Source of the DNA: Vibrio hippocampi
GTDB lineage: Bacteria; Pseudomonadota; Gammaproteobacteria; Enterobacterales; Vibrionaceae
Reading direction: 5' to 3'
DNA: 64,000 nucleotides
NCBI RefSeq assembly: GCF_921292975.1
Contig: NZ_CAKLCM010000001.1
Location: forward strand, 310,001-374,000
The notes under the pieces are model-generated. The model saw only the letters and a list, made by a program, of their open reading frames with translations, searched no databases and had not been told where the DNA came from. The translations under genes and the position numbers were made by a program. Positions 42,891-49,610 of this stretch are shown here, one piece after another; the first letter of the stretch is position 1, and every line of letters begins with the position of its first letter.

Positions 42891-43789
42891 ACGGTATGGT
42901 GGATCGGTCCTGATACATCGCCTTTCACAGTAAATTTTCGGTTGAGTAAATCGATTAATTTTTCTTGATAATGGGTGTTGATTCGGTTGCCCAGCAACTG
43001 GCATAACTCGATTCCGGTTGGAGTGAATCGATAGTAGGTGAGTGTTATCCCCTTAGACTTGGCATGTAGGGCGACTTCAGTACCTTGGTATGCCAGTTTA
43101 AGGGCAGAGTTGACCTCAATCTCTCCAGACTCAAGTTCAGTCGTTAATAAGATACCCAATTCCATCAAAAGCAGTAGACTGGAGTAGGGGAGTTGGAATT
43201 CCCCTAAACTGAGCTCATCAACACTTTCTCGTTTAGAAAAGCTAAAAAAGCCAGCTTGGTGTCGAACTCCAAGCAATAGCTTACGGCTACTATCGGTACC
43301 AAAAGTACAAGCCAGAGAGGCTGCTCTTTGCAGTGTTTGTGCTTCTTTTGGTGTCATATCCTTGAGCGTTTTTAGTGCTTTTAGTGAGGTTGAACCTGGA
43401 TTAGTCACTTCCCTTTTCAGCACTTGAGCCCATAGTTTCTGCATCGAACTGTTATGGATCTCCTGAGCCATTTCAAAGTAACGCGTCAACCAATCAAAAT
43501 CTGGCTCTCCTGCGACCTCTTTATTACAGGTGTCTAATGTTGCTTTGATAATCTGCTCAAGGTTTTTTTGGCGGTGTTCTTTGCGCTGTTTTTCTCTTAG
43601 CATCGCGCGTTCGAATAGAGTCTTGCTCGGCGCTTCTTCCGATACCATCGCATCCAGGGAGTGCGCTTGTGCAATGGCAATCACTTGACTTGCACTATCT
43701 TTCATATGTCGCTTTTTTGCCGAATGTTCAGCTTTATGAGTGGAATTTGTGGTCGATGTTTGGATTTCTGTAGGAAGCTTGCTACTCAT
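42887..43789 (-). CDS. TIGR03899-like conserved protein of unknown function
   Basis: The 300-residue product resembles TIGR03899 proteins, restricted to vibrios and relatives. I see no signal peptide or transmembrane segment. The N-terminal third (about 10-130) is charged and helical with repeated Lys/Arg/Glu, and the rest looks globular ([21 protein letters not shown] near the middle). The ATG at 43789 was taken over the TTG at 43795. Convergent with cobA, the two stop codons share a TTAA tetranucleotide (42887-42890). Confidence 0.7.
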   Translation of the reverse strand: MSSKLPTEIQTSTTNSTHKAEHSAKKRHMKDSASQVIAIAQAHSLDAMVSEEAPSKTLFERAMLREKQRKEHRQKNLEQIIKATLDTCNKEVAGEPDFDWLTRYFEMAQEIHNSSMQKLWAQVLKREVTNPGSTSLKALKTLKDMTPKEAQTLQRAASLACTFGTDSSRKLLLGVRHQAGFFSFSKRESVDELSLGEFQLPYSSLLLLMELGILLTTELESGEIEVNSALKLAYQGTEVALHAKSKGITLTYYRFTPTGIELCQLLGNRINTHYQEKLIDLLNRKFTVKGDVSGPIHHTV

Positions 43790-43964
43790 AATCAACAGTC
43801 TCGTGCTTAGCCGAAAAATAACACAAGTGTTTAATTTAGCGATGTTTAGAGCAACTGACTAGCGATATTTTGTCTTTGAATACGGATAGAGAATATGGAT
43901 GTGAACGAAAGGTGATTTATTGATAATAATTTGTTAATATTGTCGTATGGTTAAGGAGGCGCTT

Positions 43965-44069
43965 ATGAGATATACGGATAATCACAGAGTGAGGCGTCAT
44001 ATGGCAACGGTTTTATTATTAGTGAGTTACGTTGCTATATTAGTATTTCTCTCACAATATATTGTGTGA
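43965..44069 (+). CDS. 34-residue single-pass membrane peptide
   Basis: An ORF of 34 codons, too short for usual annotation. It has an excellent AAGGAGG Shine-Dalgarno five bases before the ATG. The product begins with a basic segment (MRYTDNHRVRRHM) and continues with one hydrophobic helix (about 14-33, VLLLVSYVAILVFLSQYIV). Positive charges at the N-terminus predict N-in, C-out. A strong bidirectional terminator follows immediately. I do not recognise the peptide. It stands alone between the TIGR03899-like gene and the zinc operon. The left half of a Fur-box-like sequence (TGATAATAATT) lies at about 43922-43932. That link is weak. Confidence 0.6.
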   Translation: MRYTDNHRVRRHMATVLLLVSYVAILVFLSQYIV

Positions 44070-44098
44070 AAGGGCTTAATGTTAGTTAAGCCCTTTTT
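44069..44098. terminator. bidirectional terminator after the membrane peptide and the zinc operon
   Basis: AAAGGGCTTAA (44069-44079) pairs perfectly with TTAAGCCCTTT (44086-44096), flanked by T residues. It ends the 34-codon ORF and, in the other direction, the DUF3299 gene that ends at 44123. Confidence 0.92.
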
Positions 44099-44122
44099 TA
44101 CATATGAGTAACAATATTGTGT

Positions 44123-44632
44123 TTACATATCGTCGTACGGCTCAATTTTGATGCCATCGATCAGGTAGCCAGTCTCGGCTAGATCAGAGGTGGTTGACTC
44201 AGTTTTTAACTGACCGACTACGTAGACGACATCCCATAATTGCTGTATCGGCGCACCTTGTTCGAATTTTACGTAGATAATTTGATTTGGTGGCGGTGGT
44301 GGTACGTGGATACAGGCACCAAAATACGGAACCAACAGAAATTCAGTGACTTTTTCTTCATCTCCCTCAAGTGGAATAACAAAGCCGGGAATTTTTACCG
44401 CGCTGCCATTGAGCTCTTGTCTTACCGTGCCTAATTTTGATTGTTCCGCTGTCATGCCTGAATGGTCAGGCATCGGCATCCCCATCGCATTAAACTGATT
44501 GCGTTCGGCTTCGGGTATTAGGTCTATCCAGTCCAAGGTAAGTACATCAGCATCTTCAATGCTAGCTTGAGCAGGGCTGATGAGCCCCAAGCTAAGAACG
44601 ACAAGTACGCCCAGCAGCTTAATCAATTTCAT
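44123..44632 (-). CDS. DUF3299 periplasmic protein of the zinc operon
   Basis: The 169-residue product has a signal peptide ending AQAS (about 1-23) and a DUF3299 domain with KIPGFVIPLEGDEEKVTEFLLVPYFGACIHVPPPPPNQI. The FGAC-x-H-VPPPP segment is the family hallmark and could bind metal. It is the last gene of a zrgA-ATPase-permease-DUF3299 operon and probably corresponds to a zrg accessory gene of V. cholerae. A role in zinc handling is inferred from the operon. Confidence 0.8.
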   Translation of the reverse strand: MKLIKLLGVLVVLSLGLISPAQASIEDADVLTLDWIDLIPEAERNQFNAMGMPMPDHSGMTAEQSKLGTVRQELNGSAVKIPGFVIPLEGDEEKVTEFLLVPYFGACIHVPPPPPNQIIYVKFEQGAPIQQLWDVVYVVGQLKTESTTSDLAETGYLIDGIKIEPYDDM

Positions 44633-44639
44633 TTGAGTG

Positions 44640-45899
44640 TTAAATCCTTATGGTCATGCCATCACTGAGTGACTGCCTATAGGCTCTTATTGCAGGGAAA
44701 ATACCGATCACGATCCCCGCTAATTGAACCAAGAGCAATAGTGTCCACTCATGCGAGGTGATCGCCGTGAGGTTGATATTGATACCATAGTTTGCACTAA
44801 TTATTGGGGCAGCGATAGCCAAAAGCGTGTACACACCAATGATTCCTACAGCGATACCGATAGCCGTCAGTGTACTTGCCTCACTCACCAATAAAATAAA
44901 GATATGTTTAGGTCTTGCCCCCATTGCTCTTAGTATTGCCATCTCGCGTCTGCGCTCTTGCAGGCTGGTCAATAAGCTCGACAGCATGCCCATTAGACCC
45001 GCCGCAACGACAAAGACAGAGACAATTAATAGAGCTTGCTCCGCAACAGCCATCATGCCCCAGAGTTCATGCAATGCCACACCAGGAAGAATAGCGCTCA
45101 GTGGCTCTTGTCGATAGGTATTGATTTCTCGTTGTAAGGCAAAGGTTTGGATTTTACTTTTCAGACCAATCAGCATCGCGGTGATCTGTTTGGGTTGGAA
45201 CTGAGTGTTTTCTAGTTGTTGTTTACTAGGATTGTTGCCTAAATTCGCTCCCGACTCCCACCCAACGTGAATTGCTTCAATCGCCTCTAAAGAGACGTGA
45301 ACTGATTTGTCGACAGGCGTCCCGGTTGGTGCCAAGATGCCGACCACTTTGAAGGGTAGATTGTCATGACGACTGAAACCCACATCACTAATTCCGTGCG
45401 CGATAATGATCTCACTACCTATCTGATATCCAAGTGCTTTTGCGACATCTGCCCCCAATACAGTTTCAAACAGACCCTCAAACTCTCTTCCTTGAGCCAA
45501 GGCTAAAGGCCGTTTCTGTCCATAGCGATAGTGTTCAAAATAACTATGATTGGTTCCAATCACACGAAAGCCTTTGTGCGAATCACCTAAAGAAATAGGG
45601 ATAGCCCATTTGACGGTTCTGTGTTGGCTAAATTCCTGATAGCTTTTCCAATCAATATTATTAGTGGCATTGCCAATTCTAAATACCGAATATAGCAGCA
45701 AGTTTACTTGACCTGAGCGACCGCCCACGATCAAATCAGTTCCGGAAATCGTATTGGCGAAGCTGCTTTTGGCTTGAGTGCGAATTCGCTCTACACCCAT
45801 TAAAAGGACAACGGAAATGGCGACCGTGATGATGGTGAGAATGGCGGTCGTTTTGCGGTTTAACAAACTTTTCCATGCGAGTTTGACAGTAATACTCAT
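44640..45899 (-). CDS. FtsX/MacB-type ABC permease of the zinc operon
   Basis: The 419-residue product has the FtsX-like layout: one N-terminal transmembrane segment (about 15-38), a large periplasmic domain (about 45-270), and three C-terminal segments (about 285-410), with QERRREMAILRAMGARPKHI as the cytoplasmic loop that contacts the ATPase. The ATPase gene overlaps its start by four bases. Such permeases usually transduce force instead of making a classical importer, so its role with ZrgA in zinc uptake would be of MacB type. It probably matches zrgC of V. cholerae. Confidence 0.83.
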   Translation of the reverse strand: MSITVKLAWKSLLNRKTTAILTIITVAISVVLLMGVERIRTQAKSSFANTISGTDLIVGGRSGQVNLLLYSVFRIGNATNNIDWKSYQEFSQHRTVKWAIPISLGDSHKGFRVIGTNHSYFEHYRYGQKRPLALAQGREFEGLFETVLGADVAKALGYQIGSEIIIAHGISDVGFSRHDNLPFKVVGILAPTGTPVDKSVHVSLEAIEAIHVGWESGANLGNNPSKQQLENTQFQPKQITAMLIGLKSKIQTFALQREINTYRQEPLSAILPGVALHELWGMMAVAEQALLIVSVFVVAAGLMGMLSSLLTSLQERRREMAILRAMGARPKHIFILLVSEASTLTAIGIAVGIIGVYTLLAIAAPIISANYGININLTAITSHEWTLLLLVQLAGIVIGIFPAIRAYRQSLSDGMTIRI

Positions 45900-46585
45900 G
45901 ATCCGGACACCTGATTAATATCCATAAGGTTTTCGCTGCGGGTGAAGAGTGATTCGAGAGTTGGGTCGTGACTAACAAAAACCAAGGTGGAATTGGCTTG
46001 GTTTGCTTGTTCCATTAACAACGAGATAAAGGCTTCTCGATTATCATGGTCAAGTGCTGAAGTTGGTTCGTCAGCAATCAGTAATTCGGGTTGACCGATC
46101 AATGCTCTTGCCGCAGCGACTCTTTGTTGTTGACCGATACTCAGCTCAACAACGGGCTTATTGATGAGTGATTTTGGTAGCCTCAACTGATCGAGTAGTA
46201 ATTTGGCTTCTTGATCGAGTGACCCTTGTACCTTACTTTTTCGCTTAGGGGAGAAGCGACAAGGTAAGGTGACATTGTCAATAACAGATAGATAAGGTAG
46301 CAAGTTAAATTGCTGAAAAATATAGCCGACATGATCAGCCCTAAAGCGATCTCTTTGACTGGCGGAAAGCGCGTTTAGCTCTTGACCAAGCGCAGATAAA
46401 GAGCCGCTGGAAACCGTGTTTATACCCGTAATCAAACTGAGTAAGGTCGACTTACCGCAACCGCTCGGTCCTTTTAAAAATAGGTGCTGTCCTTGCTCAA
46501 TATTAAGGCTGGGTATGTCTAACGTGGGGGCTTGGTCTGCTTTCCAGCGAAAGGTTGCGTTGGATAAGGTGATGATGGGCGCCAT
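45896..46585 (-). CDS. ABC transporter ATPase of the zinc operon
   Basis: The 229-residue product has Walker A GPSGCGKST at residues 39-47, the signature LSIGQQQRV and Walker B LLIADEPTSALD. The set resembles LolD/MacB-type ATPases, matching the permease beside it. It overlaps the permease start by four bases. A 9-bp hairpin (46605-46634) separates it from zrgA and probably lowers its expression relative to ZrgA. It probably matches zrgB of V. cholerae. Confidence 0.85.
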   Translation of the reverse strand: MAPIITLSNATFRWKADQAPTLDIPSLNIEQGQHLFLKGPSGCGKSTLLSLITGINTVSSGSLSALGQELNALSASQRDRFRADHVGYIFQQFNLLPYLSVIDNVTLPCRFSPKRKSKVQGSLDQEAKLLLDQLRLPKSLINKPVVELSIGQQQRVAAARALIGQPELLIADEPTSALDHDNREAFISLLMEQANQANSTLVFVSHDPTLESLFTRSENLMDINQVSGS

Positions 46586-46604
46586 ACGTTCCTCAAAAGA
46601 TTAG

Positions 46605-46634
46605 CGAGGGTAACCGATGATTGGATTACCCTCG
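46605..46634 (-). promoter_or_regulatory. intercistronic hairpin between zrgA and the ATPase gene
   Basis: CGAGGGTAA (46605-46613) and TTACCCTCG (46626-46634) form a perfect 9-bp stem. In the minus-strand transcript it lies just after the zrgA stop. With only a short TTTT nearby, partial attenuation or 3'-end protection is more likely than full termination. Confidence 0.6.
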
Positions 46635-46641
46635 TGACAGA

Positions 46642-47319
46642 CTAAAATTGAATTCTAGTTTGTTTAGATGTTAGTTCAGTCGCAGTTTGTGCACTATCAG
46701 TCAGTAAGTTTACTGACACTTTTTCAGTGGATGGGAACAGTGTAAACCACTTGGTATCGACATAGTCCAATTTTTCTAGATTCTGGCATGAGAACTGGTA
46801 TTGCGCAGTAAATTCACCATGCCCGTCATGCCCGTCGTGGTCTTTGTGATCATCATGGTGCTTGCCATGATCGTGGTCTTTGTGATCATCGTGATGCTTG
46901 TCATGGTCATGATCTTTGTGATCGTCATGGTCTTTATGATCATCATGATGTTTCTCGTGGTCATGCTCCTTATGTTCGTCATGACCATGTTCATCGTGTG
47001 ACTCTAAAGTATTGTCAACGTGAACATCAGCAAGCACGCAGTTTGCAGCACTTGGAATGGTGAAAATACCGTCAACAGCTTTTAATGTTTTGACCGCGTC
47101 GGCAATTTTTTGCTTGTCGGCGTCGTTTACTGGCGCGTGTTCAAAGCCAACGATATCCGCGCCAGGTGCGGTGATTTCGACTAGAAGGTCACTGCCATCC
47201 TGAGCAATATTGAACTCAACATGCCCATGAACGTGGGCATCATGTTGACGAAACTCATCAGCTGCAATCGCAGAGTGGCAAGCGATTAAGCCAGCAATTA
47301 AAGTCAATTGGGTTTTCAT
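46642..47319 (-). CDS. zrgA: histidine-rich zinc-binding protein ZrgA (DUF2796)
   Basis: ZrgA is a periplasmic DUF2796 protein known in V. cholerae as part of a Zur-regulated second zinc uptake locus. The 225-residue product has a signal peptide ending AIAA (about 1-19), an early HDAHVHGHVEFNIA motif and a long acidic His repeat (about 108-171) of H-H-D-D-H-K-D-H type units, well suited to buffer zinc. The ATG at 47319 gives the clean signal peptide and follows GAGAGA. The family N-terminal motif and neighbouring ABC genes support the assignment. Confidence 0.88.
   Translation of the reverse strand: MKTQLTLIAGLIACHSAIAADEFRQHDAHVHGHVEFNIAQDGSDLLVEITAPGADIVGFEHAPVNDADKQKIADAVKTLKAVDGIFTIPSAANCVLADVHVDNTLESHDEHGHDEHKEHDHEKHHDDHKDHDDHKDHDHDKHHDDHKDHDHGKHHDDHKDHDGHDGHGEFTAQYQFSCQNLEKLDYVDTKWFTLFPSTEKVSVNLLTDSAQTATELTSKQTRIQF
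46806..46996 (-). repeat. imperfect repeats coding the ZrgA His-rich segment
   Basis: Overlapping imperfect copies of GTGATCATC/ATGGTC-type units, up to about 45 bases long, encode alternating His, Asp and Lys. Length variation between strains would be expected from slippage. Long open frames on the other strand here are shadows of the repeat, not genes. Confidence 0.75.
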
Positions 47320-47556
47320 TAAAGTATCTCTCCATGTCAATTCGAGGAAAAACTCAGGTGCTTGAGAAACGCCCGAGTTTTCAAAAGTGTGTGAGGAGTG
47401 AGCAAGTTTAATGAATCACGACCGCAAACGACGGAGCGTGTCATCCTTTGAAGTTTAACGACTAAAGGCTAAAACTGACTCAAGTTCTCGATAATCTCAC
47501 AGTAAATTTGTTATGTTATACTATAACAATTACTGGCTTATGTCAGAGGTATTATA
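47320..47556. other. zrgA upstream region
   Basis: The region between zrgA and the candidate 32-codon ORF. It holds the Zur box (47514-47528) and, on the minus strand, a plausible promoter: CTGACA and TATAGT with a 15-base gap, the -10 lying within the Zur box. The zrgA leader would be nearly 190 bases. No gene is seen in it. Confidence 0.55.
47514..47528. promoter_or_regulatory. Zur box
   Basis: TGTTATACTATAACA is a perfect 15-bp palindrome about a central C. It matches the core of the gammaproteobacterial Zur consensus (TGTTATAnTATAACA). It overlaps the candidate minus-strand -10 TATAGT that would drive zrgA and also a plus-strand TATACT. Zinc-loaded Zur should repress. Confidence 0.88.
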
Positions 47557-47655
47557 ATGATAATCAATCAATTTGACGCTAAAGCGACAAAGGAAGCGAA
47601 TGGCTTCCTGTTTTGTAATGCGATGCAATTAAGCCAAATGATACAACTAAGCTAA
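47557..47655 (+). CDS. candidate 32-residue ORF divergent from zrgA
   Basis: A 32-codon ORF starting MIINQFDAKATKE, with an AGAGGT Shine-Dalgarno seven bases before the ATG, begins 29 bases after the Zur box. It ends with one Cys in the middle, no transmembrane helix and no known motif, and its stop overlaps the convergent ytfJ stop. An AGGAAGC/GCTTCCT hairpin (about 47590-47608) lies inside it and argues that the region may instead be a terminator-bearing leader or 3' end. I do not know whether it is translated. Confidence 0.3.
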   Translation: MIINQFDAKATKEANGFLFCNAMQLSQMIQLS

Positions 47656-48200
47656 ATATTATCAGAAATGAGAGTGAGTACAGTTTGGCGCTCTTGTTCT
47701 GACAGTGCACCCTGTTTGATAAATAACACTTTACCTACTTTGTCGAGAACGATGATGGTTGACGTCTCTTCAGGCAACTTCCAAAACGAAGTGACAATGC
47801 CGTGTTGATCTAACACCATTGAAGACCAAGGAAATTCTCTTTTACTCTCTTCGGCTGAAGACTTTACAAACGAACCTGTGCCCCAAATGGCGTCATCTTG
47901 GTTGATAATTGTTGTGGTTTGATAGTCTGCTTCTGGGTAATTAGCGGCAGTGATATCTGCCATCAGTGGTGCATTCATTTTTTTTGCACTACTTCTTCCA
48001 GCGATTGCTTGAATCACTCGTACTTTACCGAGCATCTGCTGGCTATCCCATACTTGATAGTTAATTTCATCAGCTTGAATAATGAGTTCGCCATAATCTT
48101 TTACTGATACTGAAGGAATGGCTTGGCCTACGTTCAGATTGAGAGCAAGTGCTAAGGAGGGGAAACAAAATAGCGATGCAAGTAAAGTCAGTTTTTTCAT
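47652..48200 (-). CDS. ytfJ: YtfJ family periplasmic protein
   Basis: The 182-residue product has a signal peptide (about 1-19, SLALA) and a thioredoxin-like YtfJ domain. The pattern VIQAIAGRSSAKKMNAPLM and KFPWSSMVLD-like segment (REFPWSSMVLDQHG) is typical, but no CxxC redox pair is present, so it is not an active thiol oxidoreductase of the usual kind. The function is unknown. It keeps the E. coli order ytfJ-ytfK. Confidence 0.85.
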   Translation of the reverse strand: MKKLTLLASLFCFPSLALALNLNVGQAIPSVSVKDYGELIIQADEINYQVWDSQQMLGKVRVIQAIAGRSSAKKMNAPLMADITAANYPEADYQTTTIINQDDAIWGTGSFVKSSAEESKREFPWSSMVLDQHGIVTSFWKLPEETSTIIVLDKVGKVLFIKQGALSEQERQTVLTLISDNI

Positions 48201-48493
48201 TTTATTGTTCCAGTACAGTCGGTTGAGTTTCTAAACCTTAGGCTAAGGAGTGGATAAGCTCAACTAAAGGTTAGATAAATGAGTGCAATAAACTTATAAA
48301 ACTCACGCACTAATATAATGATTTATAGCAATTAACTCTAAATGTTAATAACCCTTTTCTAGTGTTGATTTTTGAGTATACTTGTTGCGTGGAATAGTGG
48401 GTGCAGTCAAGGACTATTGACAACAATAAGTTTCGCTAGAAACAACAAAAAAAGCACTTTTACCCAAATGGATTATTGAGGCTAGGTTCGTTC
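48201..48493. other. divergent region ytfJ / ytfK
   Basis: 293 AT-rich bases with no gene. No strong promoter could be assigned; TATACT near 48378 may be a -10 for ytfK. An A-rich stretch (about 48440-48470) precedes the ytfK start. Confidence 0.3.
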
Positions 48494-48688
48494 ATGTTAC
48501 GTAATTTTTCAGTTTATCGCCCGAGGCAGATAGCAAAGTTTGTCAAAGTTTTGTTTAAGGGGCAGTTTTTTATCTCAGGGATTGGTCTTTTCTGCTTTGA
48601 CAACGGTAAGGTGCTATTGCCAGACGTCGAAGATCAGCGAAAATTAGATGCTTACAAAGAAATTAATTTAGCGATTGCGCTGCTTTAG
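48494..48688 (+). CDS. ytfK: YtfK (DUF1107), SpoT-stimulating stress protein
   Basis: The 64-residue product aligns with E. coli YtfK over its length: RPRQIAKFVKVLFKG near the N-terminus and FDNGKVLLPDVEDQRKLDAYKEIN in the middle. In E. coli YtfK binds SpoT and raises (p)ppGpp under phosphate or fatty-acid starvation. The ATG at 48494 was preferred to a TTG six codons upstream. It lies beside ytfJ, msrA and tamAB, as in E. coli. A terminator follows at 48731-48767. Confidence 0.85.
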   Translation: MLRNFSVYRPRQIAKFVKVLFKGQFFISGIGLFCFDNGKVLLPDVEDQRKLDAYKEINLAIALL

Positions 48689-48700
48689 TCGTGGGAATTC

Positions 48701-48726
48701 AGTTGCGACAATTTAGTTGCGACAAT
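48701..48726 (+). repeat. two tandem 12-base repeats after ytfK
   Basis: AGTTGCGACAAT occurs at 48701-48712 and again at 48715-48726, a duplication with a 14-base period in the 3' untranslated region of ytfK. No function is evident. Confidence 0.6.
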
Positions 48727-48730
48727 AAGC

Positions 48731-48767
48731 AAAAGCCCTTCTCGGTTTGATACCGAGAAGGGCTTTT
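48731..48767. terminator. bidirectional terminator between ytfK and msrA
   Basis: AAAAGCCCTTCTCGGT (48731-48746) pairs perfectly with ACCGAGAAGGGCTTTT (48752-48767), a 16-bp stem with a five-base loop. Confidence 0.93.
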
Positions 48768-48809
48768 GATTGTGGTGATAATTATCAACTCATTAGTGAT
48801 AGCCGCAAG

Positions 48810-49445
48810 CTACGCTTTAGGTTGCAAGCTCGGAGGGAAACAGATGCCTGTACCGCCAATGCCGCAGTAACCGTCGGGATTTTTTGCTAAATATTGTTGA
48901 TGGTACAGCTCGGCAAAATAGTAGTCACCCAGTGGCAGTATTTCGGTTGTGATCGTGTCGCTGTCACCTAGAAGTTGTTGATAAGTTTGCAACGTCTGTT
49001 GGGCAACCTCGGTCTGTTCAGCATTGCGAGTGTAGATGGCTGAACGGTACTGAGTGCCTTTGTCGTTTCCTTGTTGCATGCCTTGTGTTGGGTCGTGTTT
49101 TTCCCAAAATAGCTTCAAAATTTCAACCAGTGAGGTGACTTGGGTATCAAGCACAACACGAACCACTTCGGTATGTCCGGTTAAACCGGTGCAGACTTCT
49201 TCATAAGTTGGGTTGGGAGTGAATCCTCCAGAGTAACCAACTGAGGTGGAAACGACGCCATCAAGTTGCCAGAGCAAGCGTTCAGCACCCCAAAAGCAGC
49301 CAAGACCCAGCACAATGCTATCTTCATGGCTTTGCAATGGTGCGGTTAAGCAACTTTGATTTACAAAATGTGGCTCTGTGATTGTGATTGGTGTTTCTCT
49401 ACCGGGCAGTGCATCTGCCGCTGAGATCATATCCATTTTTCCCAT
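48810..49445 (-). CDS. msrA: peptide methionine sulfoxide reductase MsrA
   Basis: MsrA reduces the S-epimer of methionine sulfoxide with thioredoxin, repairing oxidised proteins. The 211-residue product has the catalytic GCFWG motif with C50, and GYSGGFTPNPTYEEVCTG, and C-terminal GYCGIGGTGICFPP with resolving cysteines. The ATG at 49445 follows AAGGAAT. It is divergent from tamA, as in E. coli. Confidence 0.95.
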   Translation of the reverse strand: MGKMDMISAADALPGRETPITITEPHFVNQSCLTAPLQSHEDSIVLGLGCFWGAERLLWQLDGVVSTSVGYSGGFTPNPTYEEVCTGLTGHTEVVRVVLDTQVTSLVEILKLFWEKHDPTQGMQQGNDKGTQYRSAIYTRNAEQTEVAQQTLQTYQQLLGDSDTITTEILPLGDYYFAELYHQQYLAKNPDGYCGIGGTGICFPPSLQPKA

Positions 49446-49610
49446 CAAGGATTCCTTTTGTGATCTATTATTGTTCTAAATGCTGACAATAAAACCTATA
49501 AATAATCTTTATTCATTAAAGGTTTACTAGTCTATTACAGACATGATTTTTTTTTGCGGTTATTATCTTAGATAACCTTTTGACCAACTACTATAGCCTC
49601 GACCATAAGC

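Noticed and set aside
43915..43940. Fur box upstream of the 34-codon ORF
   Set aside because: Only the left half matches; the right half does not, so I kept it as a weak remark instead of a feature.
46776..47001. Open frames on both strands across the zrgA histidine repeats
   Set aside because: They are products of the repeated GTGATCATC-type units; ZrgA itself explains the region and the others encode only Met, Ile, Val and Phe runs or Thr/Met runs.
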